This document shows, in pieces, positions 10,891-21,249 of a stretch of 64,000 nt of DNA. The stretch is from Rhynchopus sp. YZ270_cl-10 (Eukaryota > Euglenozoa > Diplonemea > Diplonemida > Diplonemidae): contig OZ037833.1 of assembly GCA_964035575.1 (NCBI GenBank), forward strand, positions 1,984,001 through 2,048,000, read 5' to 3'. Both the position numbers and the translations under genes were made by a program. Below the pieces are notes generated by a model. That model ran no database searches, was not told the DNA's origin, and saw only the letters and a program-made list of their open reading frames with translations. Numbering within the stretch: the stretch's first letter is position 1; each line of letters begins with the position of its first letter.

Positions 10891-10917
10891 TTAAGATGAA
10901 CCTGCACTTCGTCACCT
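10891..10917 (+). repeat. HpA, degenerate
   Basis: TTAAGATGAACC and TTCGTCACCTC remain; the central stem is lost. Confidence 0.4.
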
Positions 10918-11558
10918 CTAAGGGCTGCCCTGATTGATCTTCCCAGTAACCAGCAAATGCTGCCTGATTTTAAAAAAAATGTCGACACAACAAAAACAAA
11001 AATAAATAACAACCACATCAAGGCTAGAAATATTTTGTAGACCGCGCATATCTCCGCATAAATCGGTTTAACGCACATCTACAAAAGGGGGGAAATCTTA
11101 CCCACAGTAAAGCCAGACGCATAATCGGTGAAGCGTGTGAGGGTAAGCAAGACGGCGCATACTGTGCCACTCTTCTGAAAATCCACTACAAAATATTGTG
11201 CAGAGAAGGAGAGAGAAGGAGAAAAGGAGATAAGGGTTCGGGGTGAAAAACATGACTTAAGTAGTGACACTATCTTGACACGATAAAGTGTCTGTTGCTG
11301 ACACACTACCTCCTTTTTGTTAACGTTTTTTAAACTTCCATTCAGTCGTGAAGTTATGTATCTCGTCAATACGACAAAAAAACCCCCCAAATTAGGTTTG
11401 TGCTATTTGTGGAATCTGATATACAGGGTCTCCAACAAACACGCCTCAGAAAAGCTGATATAAAAAAAAAATTCAAAAATTGACATAAACCGGCACTCTA
11501 AAACTAAATGGACTCACGTCTTCTAAGAAAAAGGGGATTTTTATGACACAAAAAAGTA

Positions 11559-11674
11559 GTTGAAAACGTACTACAACGCAGCTCGGTCGTGCTCATGCAA
11601 AGGGTGGGACATTCGAGTGTTCCGCACCGTAGGAGAACGGAGGCGGTTCACAACCGCTCGAAAAATCACGCTAC
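11559..11674 (+). repeat. HpG repeat, copy 1
   Basis: About 115 nt shared with 55956-56068: GCAAAGGGTGGGA, then TCCG-ACCGTA-GAGAACGG, then GGCGGTTCACAACCGCTCGA with a perfect GCGGTT/AACCGC hairpin. High conservation in AT-rich surroundings suggests a young repeat or a structured RNA. Confidence 0.65.
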
Positions 11675-11792
11675 CCCCCCAAGCCAAAAAAGGTTTAGAT
11701 GTGTACCTCTTGCGGACATCTATCTACCTTCTAATGAGACGTAGGTGGTCCCCTATACCCTCTAACCCTAGGGGGATTTTTTTGGGGGAAAC

Positions 11793-13151
11793 TTATTGTC
11801 TTCCGTTGCGTTGGAAAAAGTCGTCAAACTTCATGGGTGCGTGCTGTATTGTGGGGTTTTGTGGTTGTTGCAGAATTTTTATGAGATGAGGTGCCTCTTA
11901 CGCCTTGAAAGAGACATACCGACTTGGTGAATCTGTGGTTCGCACCGACAACGGACTGTGCAACGGTGAAGTGCGACTGCTGAAGGGGCAGGGCTGCGTC
12001 CTCTGAGAAGGAACCATTCGCAGTCCGCACAGCCTGCAGCGCCGCTTCCTTACAAAGCTCATGCAGATCGGATCCTGAGTAGCCTTCACATTGCTTAGCA
12101 ATCTGCCGATTTTTTTTTATTGATTTAAATCATTTTGCCGACAATCACCTAACAACAACCCACTAATTAGGTCTGCACTCAATATAGTCCAAAAACCTTT
12201 TTGTACGAAAGGTATAGACGACCTTGACATTCGTTAAATTTGAGTCTTTTTTTCCCCAACCAGAAAAAGGGTTTTGCATACCTTCGCTAACGGAAGCTTT
12301 TTGATTGTTTCTGGGAGAATCGAAGGGTCTTTCCCTAAGGTGATGCGGAGGATCTGCTCTCTTGCCTCTGCATTTGGGAAGTCGACCTTCAACTTGACGG
12401 GCATTCTGCGCAGTGCAGCCTCGTCGATTGCTCCGGGGCGGTTGGTGGCGCCAACGACGACTATGGTTTTGTTGGATGTGGTGAGGCCGTCCCATTCAGT
12501 CATGAAGACCGTTTTGACCAGGTTAAAAGTAGCAGAGGAAGAGGAGTTCGCATCACGGTCACACAAAAGCCCGTCAATCTCATCCACAAAGATGATGGCA
12601 GGTTGCAGCTTGCGTGCCAAAGAAAACACTGCCGCCACATGCTTTTCAGACTCACCCACATATTTCATCAAAAGACTGTCCAAACGGACCTCCAAAAACG
12701 CAGCATTCGCCTCCTTCGCAATCGCCCTCGCAAGCAAAGTCTTCCCAGTCCCCGGTGGTCCATACAATAAAATTCCTTTCGGCGGAGCTCTCAAAGAGCC
12801 TGGAGGATATAAATGTGGTGAAGCTAATGGCGCCACGATGCTTTGCTTTACAGTAAGCTTGGCATGATCGAGCCCGCCAACCTGCGCCAAAGTGTCGGTG
12901 ATGTTCCCGGGGTCGACGATGCAGGAGGCAAGCTGGTTTTCGACGTCGGTGAGAGAGATGATTTTGTTACGCACCTTCCTGCTGTGGCTCTGCTCTAACA
13001 GACCTGCGTCGCGGAGAAGACGGCGATACAGCAGCATCATAACCCCTACCATCACCACGTATAACGGCATGTTCTTGGTGACAACCATCCCTAATAAACG
13101 CACCAAAGGGGTGAAATTGAAGACACGCAACAGCGTGGGCGTAGGCTGCAT
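11793..13151 (-). CDS. MSP1: Msp1/ATAD1-type AAA ATPase (3 exons)
   Basis: Exons 12282-13151, 11920-12102 and 11793-11843 give 367 residues, the usual Msp1/ATAD1 length. A membrane anchor lies at residues about 28-43. The AAA core has Walker A GPPGTGKT (131-138), pore-loop KYVGES (163-168), Walker B IIFVDEID (186-193), GATNRP (234-239) and ALRRMP with paired arginines (246-251). The second exon supplies the conserved GYSGSDLHELCKEAALQAVR. Introns: 12103-12281 (179 nt, GTATGC...GGCAG, containing an HpE repeat) and 11844-11919 (76 nt, GTATGT...TACAG). The last exon ends HAPMKFDDFFQRNGRQ. Known members extract mislocalised tail-anchored proteins from the mitochondrial or peroxisomal membrane as a hexamer. 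All catalytic residues are present. Residue KYVGES replaces the common WYGES. Assignment is firm. Confidence 0.92.
12140..12225 (+). repeat. HpE repeat inside the Msp1 intron
   Basis: Reads CGACAATCA, stem CCTAA...TTAGG, TCTGCACTCAATAT, then TTTTGTAC and GGTATAGACG. It occupies about half of the 179-nt intron. Its variable stem differs from other copies (CCTGC/GCAGG at 41620, CGTTATACC/GGTATAACG at 40267) but still pairs. Confidence 0.75.
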
Positions 13152-13308
13152 CTTAGCCGAGCCTCCCCCCCACGAAGCTGGGTTGGGAGTGGCCAGGGTG
13201 CTATCTTATTCTAATTTTTATTTTTTGTGTTTTTTTCTGTATGAGGGTGTATGGGGTCTGTACGGATCAAAAATCGAAAAACAAATTGGGGGAATTAATC
13301 TATTGTTT

Positions 13309-14676
13309 CTATTCTTTACTTTTCCTCCGCCGTCCGCTTCGGGGGCTGGTCCCTACGACACAGCGGAGGAATATAATAAGACAGATCCCTGCTGCAAAGA
13401 GATATTTGTAGAATGTCGTTGTGTCGTCAGGACCTTCATCGAGAAGCGTGGCGGAGACTTCAAGGAGCACTGCATCCCCCGCTGTGGGCGGGGTGTGCGG
13501 GAGCACGGCTTGGGTAGCGTCACCCCCCTCCCCTGGCTGCATGAGAAGCGCTGTGCGGAGCTCCCGCTCTGAGGGACGTCCGATCTTCTCGCTGTATGCA
13601 TGCCGGGTCAGGCCTTTGGCATATTTCTTTGCAATTTTTGCAAAATTATAGCATTTTCGGTCGGTGCTTGCAGTGTTCAAGCCTTTAGGAGCAGAATACA
13701 ACTTTTCCACAAAAAGACCAGAGTGTGCGCTTGATGCATTAAGGGCAGAATGAAAAGTATGTAATGGGCCAAAAGGTGAAGCATTCATGTTGTCTACAAA
13801 GCCCCGTCGTCTTGCCTGATCAAATCCTTTGCGCTCTGCGAAAGACTTCATATCCGGAGCAACACACCACAACCTCGCACAATCCTCATACCCCTCTAAA
13901 GAAACCTTCAACCTCGTCCCATTCGCTCCTTTCCCATATAGCTTTGACATTGCATTCGAAAAGCGCTGTTCGGAAAAGAGGTTTAAGGTGACCCCACCCC
14001 TTTGAAGGACCACCTGCCCACCAAGAAGGTTTTTGTTAAACAACGTTGCCAAGGTTTTGAAGCAGGCGAAACTCACTATTCCACCACAATGCGTGGCGAT
14101 ATGCTGCCCAGACACCACTAAGATATTTCCCTTCAGCTTTCTCCCTCTTCGTAAAGTTGCCTCCTTACAAGAAAAATCATATAAATATTGGTCCGTTGTA
14201 ACCATAACCGGGGAAGGTACGGATTCAAGCCCCGCCTTCGGTGTACACCCAGCGAGAACATCAAAAAGCTCCTTCTTTGCAAACGTTGTTGCCAAACTAA
14301 AGGTGTACAAATCCACAGTAGGAGACACCACAAACGACTCTGTATCATGCAGTAACGTACCGTTTATCCCAATGGTATTGAGTTCAAGCTTCCGTGCAAG
14401 GGTTAGAACTTCGTGCATAGGTATTGGAATATCAGGTTCAACGGTATCAGGCTCCGCAGGGATAAATCCTACATCGTGAATGATGACTCTGTTAGGAGGT
14501 TCGGTGTGTTGAGTGGCCGCTCGGAGCTCCCAGTCAACCATTCTGCAGACCCCTGCATCGACCAATCCATTATTATACACCGCAAAAAGCTTGATTATAA
14601 GAAAAAGCGCAGTCAAAGACACTACTACCGCACGCCTCTCTTCAGAGCTCCCTAAAAGAAGTTGGGTGCGCTTCAT
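13309..14676 (-). CDS. Membrane protein with N- and C-terminal anchors, unknown function
   Basis: ATG at 14676 opens a 455-residue frame ending in TAG at 13309-13311. An earlier in-frame ATG (14856) would add 60 residues of Lys/Phe homopolymer-type sequence typical of the untranslated spacers, so the later start is chosen. Residues about 16-34 (VVVSLTALFLIIKLFAVY) form a signal anchor. Residues about 418-438 (YKYLFAAGICLIIFLRCVV) form a second membrane span followed by a basic tail ending RRRKSKE. The intervening 380 residues hold about nine cysteines and several NGT/NAS glycosylation sequons, consistent with a lumenal or extracellular domain. No family is recognised and no catalytic motif is evident. 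The tail could be an ER-retrieval signal, but that is weak inference. It lies 157 nt upstream of the Msp1 gene. Confidence 0.78.
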   Translation of the reverse strand: MKRTQLLLGSSEERRAVVVSLTALFLIIKLFAVYNNGLVDAGVCRMVDWELRAATQHTEPPNRVIIHDVGFIPAEPDTVEPDIPIPMHEVLTLARKLELNTIGINGTLLHDTESFVVSPTVDLYTFSLATTFAKKELFDVLAGCTPKAGLESVPSPVMVTTDQYLYDFSCKEATLRRGRKLKGNILVVSGQHIATHCGGIVSFACFKTLATLFNKNLLGGQVVLQRGGVTLNLFSEQRFSNAMSKLYGKGANGTRLKVSLEGYEDCARLWCVAPDMKSFAERKGFDQARRRGFVDNMNASPFGPLHTFHSALNASSAHSGLFVEKLYSAPKGLNTASTDRKCYNFAKIAKKYAKGLTRHAYSEKIGRPSERELRTALLMQPGEGGDATQAVLPHTPPTAGDAVLLEVSATLLDEGPDDTTTFYKYLFAAGICLIIFLRCVVGTSPRSGRRRKSKE

Positions 14677-15204
14677 TATTCCATTTTTTTTTGGGTGCCT
14701 TTTTTCCTTTTCCTGAACAAAAAAGATGGTGTTTTGAGAAGGGGAGGGAAGAAACAAAAATATTCGCTTTTTTTTTTTGGGAATTTGTAAACTTAACAAA
14801 AAAGAGGACACGATATGTTGGTGTTTTTTTTTCTGCATGGTAGTGTGGTACCGCAAGGAGATAGACCCTCCCTCCTCCCACTATGCTGTGTGTGTTGAAA
14901 AGAGAGAAAGAGGTGATAGGAGGTGTCATAAAACTCTGGTCTGACTCTTTTTCCCCAAAAAGATTTTTACCCTTCCCCCCCGTTTGGGAGGTCGAAGTTA
15001 AAGGCACATTCTTCCCCCCTCCCCCACCCTATATTGTCCAGCCAAGAACCCCTTTGGAACCTCATCTTTCTTTGGGGATTTGAAAAGGCGGTGCACAAAA
15101 AAAGGGGGGGTGGTTCTCATCTGTCTACTTAAAGTCACCTGAAGGAGTGACCTCTCCTTTTAGAAAGGGAAAACGGGAAAGGGTGGTACAAAGCTATAGG
15201 GTAT
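14677..15204. other. Spacer with C/T-rich 5' flank
   Basis: 14730-14760 and 14870-14930 are purine-rich on the plus strand and probably belong to the 5' flank of the gene starting at 14676. No coding frame is supported. Confidence 0.45.
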
Positions 15205-15299
15205 CCCCTAAGCATAGAAGGCGAATACACATTCGCCCTATATTCGGATCCGAATGTAGGGTGAATACGAAATCCGCCTTCTAGGTATGCCTAAGGGGG
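15205..15299. repeat. Foldback element centred on GGATCC
   Basis: CCCCTAAGCATA...AAGGCG at the left mirrors CGCCTT...GGTATGCCTAAGGGGG at the right, and ATTCGCCCTATATTCGG mirrors CCGAATGTAGGGTGAAT. The 95-nt unit can form one long hairpin and looks like a foldback MITE. Confidence 0.7.
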
Positions 15300-15549
15300 T
15301 GTGTCAGCACGCGGAGGAGGGGAGGGTGTGTTCTGATCTTTCGCCTCTAAGCGCGTGGGGGGGTGACCGCGAACTAGGCTACTCAGACCCGTTGGTGGTG
15401 GTGGTGGTGGTGGTGGTGGAGGAGAATGAGGAGGGAATATGCAGTACACCTAAAAAGACTCATAAGCGTTTCGTTCTCTTTTTTTTCTTCTTTTTTTTTT
15501 TTCGGTTGCGTTTACTTCGATGTACAAAAAATATAAAAAAATAATAGGT
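15300..15549. other. Spacer with a GTG trinucleotide run
   Basis: About nine GTG repeats near 15393-15420 and a T-run near 15492-15502. No gene. Confidence 0.5.
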
Positions 15550-15684
15550 GGTGTTCCCGAAAGGGCCCATATTGACAGGTCCTTGACACAAGGTTTACAG
15601 GGGAAAATGACACACCCCCCCCCCCTATATTGACATGTCCTTGACATGTCGTTGACATGTCCCCGACAGCAGATCGGTAACACC
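15550..15684. repeat. GGTGTT-ended foldback with TTGACATGTCC repeats
   Basis: Ends are GGTGTTCCC and GGTAACACC. Inside, TTGACAGGTCC and then three TTGACATGTC units occur. The element at 19493-19559 has the same ends and the same repeat motif in opposite orientation. Confidence 0.55.
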
Positions 15685-16060
15685 AATAGGGAATCACAAA
15701 AGGTTGAGCACCTAAGCCTCTCATGCTAAAGCCCATCAATGGGAGTAAGGGAGGGAAAAAAAAAACTGCACCACGGTAAAACTCTCATTGAAAACCTCCG
15801 TGGCTCGAACGTAAGGAAACGTAAACAATACACTACAATTCCTGCTCCTTTTTTTTCTACCCCAAAAAAGGCCCGATTTTCATATTTTTTTCTCCTTCAA
15901 GGGAATGTCTCGACGCTTTGCACCGACTTCTTTCGATGCTGAGGTGTCGCGAGAAGGTCTCTAACATAGGCGGGTGGTGAGGGGTTGCGCTTTCTGGACC
16001 GAGCGTTCTGTTGATTGTGGTGTGCGTTGTGGGGGGATTTCAGGCTGAACATCAAAGTAG

Positions 16061-16086
16061 AGTTGAAATACAAAGCCCTCTCGTCT
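16061..16086 (+). repeat. HpC, left half
   Basis: AGTTGAAATACAAAGCCCTC followed by TCGTC. The right arm is missing. It lies about 70 nt left of the piggyBac-like element. Confidence 0.5.
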
Positions 16087-16161
16087 TTTGATAAATTTGT
16101 TGGAAGAATTTGTTAGAATTACCACCTTCGTGCAATTTTTCACTTTCACTTAAAAAATTAA

Positions 16162-17568
16162 CCCTTTACGGACCACGACCGATTTTTTCGATTTGCTAGG
16201 ATCTTCTCTCCCGTAGGTAAAATGTGATCTGATGCATATTTTTGATCGTACCTGGCCGCAATTGAAAGATTTTGAGCAGATCTTTCAAATGGAGCAGAAA
16301 TCGAAATAAAATGAGAAAAATGGAAAATGGAAAATTGAGGAGAGCTGATATTTTTTTCTGAAAATTTTGAAGAAAAAAATTATTCCGGCTGCGCACCTGT
16401 TTTTTCGGTTTTCGAAAATGGCTTTATTTGAAAGATCGGTTCAAAATCTTTCAAAAGAAAAAAAAATCGATCAAAAAGTCCTAGTAGATAATGTCTCACT
16501 GCATGGAGAGAAGGTACCAACCAACTACATATACCGTAATTGTACAGAGGTTGGACAGTACAAAAGTTGGGGCTTTTGGGACTTTTGGCCAACTTGGCAT
16601 GGTGCTGAACAAAGGTGAACGCCGCATCCCACGCACATGTAATCTGTTTTCAGACGCCTGTTTCCCAAGCAAGAAGAAGTTGTCGACCAACACCCTCCTG
16701 CCAGTGTCTCTGTACCTTGACCGTGTTGATATAGATTTTGTACCCCTCCCTGTGGCTTTCCGTACCCTCCCGCCGAAATTTCGAAGGGACCCTCCGAAAA
16801 AAATTTTTTTGGTCGCGAAAATCGGTCCAAAAACGGTCTAGATTGCCCCATGCGTGGCATTCCGGGCAATTTGAGGGCAATTTGGCGTGCAAGAGCCATG
16901 TGTGGGGCACCATGTGCCCCCATGCTGCACCCCTTATACAGGGTTTTTACAGGCAAAAAATGAAAAATGACAGTCGGGCACAAAAAGCCACGGATCGGGG
17001 CACAAAGTTACATCCCACCCTCCCTTGGCCCTCGGGACTCCTTTCGGGAGGTCAGGGCTTCCCTCGGGCCTTCGGCCCTCGGGGAGCCCTGACCTCCCTC
17101 AAGGGTCCCTCGGGCTTTGGCGGGAGGGAGGGAAATAACCATTCTGTACAATGTTCCTCAAAAGACAAAATGCAATAAATACACGGAGAAGAGGCACATC
17201 CAGTTCAGGGTCAGGAACTGCAACTACGCGTGTTACTTTGCCCAGTCGCGGGTATTTTCCATTATTTTAGTTTCGTTCTGAAGACCGTACAAAATGGTTC
17301 CCTGCACACCAAAGTTTGAATCCTCTGATGACTCAAGCGCGTCAGAATGGTACATTATTCCCCAAAAATGACCCAAAATACCCTATTATGTGATAATGCC
17401 GGGTGTGCATGAGAGGGGATGAGAGCGTCAAAAAAAATCGAATCTTGCGTCTTTTGAAAGATTTCGCACAAAATCTTCTCATTTAAAAAAAAAATCTTCA
17501 AAAAGTCCTAGTGGAAGCCAATTTAGGTGGTTGCGTGGACATATATGTCCCCTCTGGTCCTTAAAGGG
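16162..17568. mobile_element. piggyBac-like non-autonomous transposon, 1407 bp
   Basis: Ends are CCCTTTACGGACCA and TGGTCCTTAAAGGG, flanked on both sides by TTAA (16158-16161 and 17569-17572). The TTAA target and CCC...GGG termini are the hallmark of piggyBac elements. No transposase frame is present; the longest frames are short and lack DDD-type motifs. Internal sequence contains a long GC-rich hairpin (17017-17132). Part of it (about 16520-16640) recurs inverted at 26290-26380. Confidence 0.8.
17017..17132. repeat. Long GC-rich hairpin with UUCG-type loop
   Basis: The core 17046-17098 pairs GGGAGGTCAGGGCT with AGCCCTGACCTCCC around CTCGGGCC-TTCG-GCCCTCGG. Outer arms CCCTCCC and GGGAGGG extend the stem. 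It sits inside the piggyBac-like element and may be a nested foldback insertion. Confidence 0.75.
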
Positions 17569-17570
17569 TT

Positions 17571-17609
17571 AAGTTGAAATACAAAGCCCTCTCATGGCAG
17601 TGTACCTCA
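17571..17609 (+). repeat. HpC hairpin
   Basis: AAGTTGAAATACAAAGCCCT, then CTCATGGCAGTGTACCTC. It abuts the right TTAA of the piggyBac-like element. Confidence 0.65.
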
Positions 17610-17705
17610 AAAGGCTAGAATATACACAGGGTAAAAACCAAGGTAGATTTGGCATTTCAAAAACGGAGGGTTTTTTTACCCCCCACCGATGTGACTGTAT
17701 AAGGT

Positions 17706-18983
17706 TCACTTCATCCCTGGGGCGATACAAAGAAACGGTACCTTGATAATAGTGCTCGCATCCTGTGTTGATGCGGCTGTGAGCCGTGCCCGTCTTTGCT
17801 CGCGTTTTTGTTGCTGCACCTTCATGAATACATCACGCGGGAGGTACGACGCTGCCTGCGTTGGGATGGAGCTGCCGAAGGCCGCAACTCTGTTGTTCCC
17901 TCTGCCCCTTTGTTTAAGCATATCTGCCATACCGGGAACGTCATATGCTTGTACTCTGTGTTGTGATTTTTTTTTTTTTAAAAATTGTTGGAACAGTGTA
18001 AGCTCCCTTAAACTTTTTTTTTTTTGATATTTTTACAATACATACTGTGTAACAGGCTCTTTGGTTGCAGGTATGCGTGCAGACCGCGACCGCATTGAAC
18101 CGCCCGAATTGGACGCTTTGATCATCTTCCCCGCAATAGAATTTGGGTCGAGTTTGCCTACCACTGTACAGCGTTTTACAGACTCTGGCGGGGGCGACAT
18201 GGTTTGTGGACGCGAGGCGACACCTCCGTAGCGCGTTGTATCAGGCCCGGTCACGCTTTTATCACGCGAGAGCGCGCGAATCTCGGAATACTCTGTGACA
18301 ACAGTACCATAGGCACGGGTGGGGTGCTTGGGTGTAAGCGAACGACGTGGCTTAGACGAGGAGCGCGTTCCTGACATAGAAGGGGCAGTGAAAACAGAGG
18401 GGCTCGCGACAGAGGGCCGCCCCACGCTTTGTGATGCCATACGCGACGGAGATGTGGTCCGTCCCCTTGCATGAACCTGCATAACCGTTGCGGCATTCAA
18501 ATCTACAGCGCGTCCACCCATCAAAGGCCTCGGTACATTCGTTTGTGGTGTCGGGATGACGCTAGAAAGATGCTCGGCCCGCTTCAACAAAGTGTTCACA
18601 ATGGCGCTTGCAGATTCTCCTCTGGTTGTTAAGAGATTTGCGTAAAACACATCATCATGAGTCAAATGCGTTAAAGACTCCAACTCACTTACCCGCAAAT
18701 CCAACGGATCTCCCCTCATCTTCGCCTCCGTCCCCGCCTCTGTGATCAACTCCTGTATTCGCTGAGGGATCCTTGCATAAAGGCGGAGAACGTCCTCAGG
18801 AATGACAGGGTCTTCAGAACGTGTATCCGCGCTTTGTACCCTGCGGAACTCTGAATGGTCCACTTCAGCATCCGAGTGATAGTTCACAGAAACGACACTC
18901 TCCACAAACGGGTCAGCCGGAATTGAAATCGACTCAACAATCCCCACATCAACATCAATTGGGTCCACTACTTCGAGAGACAT
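17706..18983 (-). CDS. Disordered Ser/Pro/Arg-rich protein, unknown function (2 exons)
   Basis: Exons 18046-18983 and 17706-17955 give 395 residues with a TGA stop. The intron (17956-18045, 90 nt) is GTATGT...CACAG and restores the frame from EPVT through QVQAYDVPGMADM. The N-terminus is acidic. Residues about 55-140 look helical (VIPEDVLRLYARIPQRIQ, SAIVNTLLKRAEHLSS). The middle is Ser/Thr/Arg-rich and probably disordered (GRTTSPSRMASQSVGRPS). The C-terminal exon is basic (KVQQQKREQRRARL). Without splicing the first exon would end eleven bases past the donor. No domain is recognised, so no function is offered. An HpD fragment lies inside the intron. Confidence 0.8.
17982..18008 (+). repeat. 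HpD fragment inside the intron
   Basis: AATTGTTGGAACAGTGTAAG followed by CTCCC. It matches the 5' half of HpD and lies wholly within the 90-nt intron of the gene at 17706-18983. Confidence 0.55.
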
Positions 18984-19019
18984 CGTGGAAGGGTTGCTAT
19001 TTCTCCTCCCTATGTGGGG

Positions 19020-19060
19020 TGTAGGGGAGTGCAGGGGAGGAGGAGGGAGGAGGGAGAGAA
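19020..19060 (-). promoter_or_regulatory. Pyrimidine-rich tract upstream of the 18983 start
   Basis: On the minus strand this is a 40-nt C/T block (TCCCTCCTCCCTCCTCCTCC and further) ending about 40 nt before the ATG. Confidence 0.35.
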
Positions 19061-19492
19061 AAAAAAATGGAGGATTTTGTTTGATTTTTTTTTTTGTTTG
19101 CTATAAAAAATTTGCCCGCCTCAAAAAAAGATTGTAAGGCGGGCGTCTTTTTTCAGAGAAGGGGTTGTATTGCCTTTTTAGGGCAGCCTTTTTTTTTGCT
19201 TAAAACGTCTATTTCGCATTGAGGGAGGAAATGCGCATACCAACGATAAAACTGAGACACAAAAAGAAAGCTACTCAAAAAAGAAAAGAAAAGAAAAACG
19301 TATAAAAAATATAAAGCGTTTTATCCTGCAGAACCACACAATATAAGTGTGGATTTTTTTTTTTGCTTTAGTTGGATAGTGTGATTCCTTCTGACAGAGA
19401 AAAAAAAAACTACAGGAAAAAAAAAAGTTTCAACCACGGCAACTAAGCGAAATATCGCTTCCGTAAAAATATATATTTTTTTTTTTAAAGCT
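19061..19492. other. AT-rich spacer, no gene
   Basis: Homopolymer-rich. A short inverted pair, GCCCGCC and GGCGGGC (about 19113-19144), is the only structure noticed. Confidence 0.5.
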
Positions 19493-19559
19493 GGTGTTTA
19501 CGGAAATCGGTCAACGACCTGTCAGCGACCTGTCAATATCGAACCCCTACAGGAACACC
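19493..19559. repeat. GGTGTT-ended miniature foldback
   Basis: GGTGTTTACGG at the left and AGGAACACC at the right bracket two GACCTGTCA units. Related to 15550-15684. Confidence 0.55.
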
Positions 19560-19660
19560 AAAAAAGCACACACATTGAAAATAAAATAAAAAATAAAACG
19601 TTCCTTCTTTTTGTACTGGGGGGGGGGTGACCAGATTCCGATGGCAAACAAAGAAAAGTT

Positions 19661-19695
19661 TATAAGATGACCCTAAACCTCGTGCTTAGTCACCT
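19661..19695 (+). repeat. HpA hairpin
   Basis: TATAAGATGACC, CTAA, loop ACCTCGTGC, TTAG, TCACCT. Confidence 0.6.
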
Positions 19696-20000
19696 AAACG
19701 AATTGTTCGCTCAAGGAAAAAGGGTGGGGTTTTAAATGCACTACCCACACATTGTTTCACTACAAAAAAAAACAGACAAACCGGATGACCGAAGTATGAT
19801 GTACCTATCATAATCTAATCTTGGCATTCCCCAGGATTAGTAGGCCAACATATTTACACGGTAATCAAATCAAAGTGTCCCAGCTCTTCGTTCAGAATAA
19901 TGCACAAGCCCTCAAACTTGCCATTAATTACCTTTTCTTCGCGTTAGGGTTGTTGATCAACGATTAGCTGTTCCTTGTGTGGGTCGGTTGTACTTTTTTT

Positions 20001-20064
20001 GATAAATTGTTGGAGTAGTGTAGTTGCCTCGGTAGTGTTGCCACAGTTGTGCAATCTCCACTGT
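20001..20064 (+). repeat. HpD hairpin, full-length copy
   Basis: Almost identical to 6312-6375, with one clear change in the loop (GGTAGTG for GGTTGTG). A T-run precedes it. Confidence 0.75.
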
Positions 20065-20132
20065 GTGTTGTTTCGTTTTGATATTCTGTTCAGCCCCGCC
20101 AGTATTTAAAGTTTTGTTAGGTGACCCTGAAA

Positions 20133-20174
20133 CTGTTGGATCAGTGTAGCTTCCGCGCAAGTCTGCACTGTCCA
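20133..20174 (+). repeat. HpD hairpin, diverged copy
   Basis: CTGTTGGATCAGTGTAGCTT, CCGCGCAAG, then TCTGCACTGTCCA. The inner stem is now CTT/AAG but CAGTG/CACTG and GGA/TCC are kept. An HpE-like TGTATCGACAAC follows at 20191. Confidence 0.6.
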
Positions 20175-20718
20175 GGATTCGCTTCTTATTTGTATCGACA
20201 ACCGCATCCCCACCGAAGTTCTGCAATCAAACGTCACTCAAAAGTGTTTGAGGAAGCCCAACGGGCAATTCCTTTTGAAAAAAAAAAAAATAGCCTCGTT
20301 TCTTGGTGTGCGTTTTTTATTATTTCTATTGATCGTTAGTTGGTTTAGTGTGTACAGCTGCCATTCAGAGAGAGTTTTCACCAGAAAAACTACTCTTTAA
20401 AAAAAAAACTTTGTATAGGTCCCACAGAACGGTTTGGTGTGTGGAAATAACAAAAAAAGTTGACTTCAAATAAAACAAAACAAAAAAAAACTTGAAAATA
20501 TGAATGGCCTCTCATGCACGTACATGAAAACTAAAACAACAGATCATCGTTTCTATTTCCTGCCAAGAAACTTGATTAAAAAAAACAAAAATAACAAAAA
20601 AGAAGAAAGAAGAAAGAAGAAAGCAACTGTCCACATTTAAGACCAAGAAGCATTTAAAAAAAAAAAAAATGAAAGTGCCAAAACACCAAAATTTATTTCA
20701 GTGACTCTGAGAAAAATA
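20175..20718. other. Spacer with one HpB (20492-20529)
   Basis: The HpB copy reads GAAAATATGAATGGCCTCTC, then ATGCACGTACATG. Otherwise A-rich with short GAAAGAA repeats near 20600. Confidence 0.5.
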
Positions 20719-20977
20719 TATATGGCACGGTCCAAAAAATCCCCCTAAAAGGTAACCTGAAATAAATTGATGGTAAAAACGATGACATGGACTCTACCAC
20801 CAGAGTTTCCCTCGGCTTCGACCTATGCAGGCCACATGTCAGTATAACATGTGCAAGTGTGTGTTCTGTACAGAGAATAACACGTACTAACACGTGCCAC
20901 ATGTCATTATGTCATGGTATTCTGACATGAGGCATCGTATAGGTTACCTTTTAGGGGGGTTTTGGACGTCCCATATA
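20719..20977. repeat. Foldback MITE with about 40-bp arms
   Basis: Left arm TATATGG...GGTCCAAAA...CCCCCTAAAAGGTAACCT mirrors right arm AGGTTACCTTTTAGGGGG...TTTTGGAC...CCATATA. Internal ACATGT motifs recur. No frame. Confidence 0.75.
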
Positions 20978-21115
20978 AACCCCCTTCTCCAGTACCTACT
21001 GGAATTTTTTTTAAAAAATATACCTTGCCCGCCGTTCCATAATCAACTCGGCACGATATGGAGAACCCCAGACAGGGCAAACCCATACACAAATTTTAAA
21101 AAGAAAAAAAAAATG

Positions 21116-21150
21116 GTAAGATGAGCCTCAGCCTCTCGTGCTCGGTCACC
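21116..21150 (+). repeat. HpA hairpin with duplicated tail
   Basis: GTAAGATGAGCCTCAGCC, TCTCGTGCTCGGTCACC, then TAGAGTCACCTT, so the 3' flank is doubled. Confidence 0.6.
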
Positions 21151-21249
21151 TAGAGTCACCTTGATAAAAAAAAAGGGGTGTTCGTCAACAATTACCCCAC
21201 CCATCCCCACCCCCCTTTGTTTGTTTTTGTTTTTGTCAGTGGTCGCGCT

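Larger units (their letters stand above)
10508..11558. other. Spacer with an HpA-HpB-HpA cluster
   Basis: 10560-10660 is C/T-rich on the minus strand and is the 5' flank of the preceding gene. The hairpins at 10761, 10844 and 10891 follow. 11079-11558 is unique AT-rich sequence without a credible frame. Confidence 0.5.

Noticed and set aside
14677-14856. N-terminal extension of the 13309-14676 protein
   Set aside because: The extra 60 residues are Lys/Phe/Ser homopolymer-like and match spacer composition.
17706-17742. A 25-nt intron near the 3' end of the disordered-protein gene (GTACCG...CCCAG)
   Set aside because: Too short and the donor does not fit GTATRN; the frame reads through to a stop without it.
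19957-20226. Possible small minus-strand exon
   Set aside because: Acceptor-like TTTGATTGCAG is present, but the frame runs through two HpD copies and an HpE fragment and shows no conserved protein sequence.
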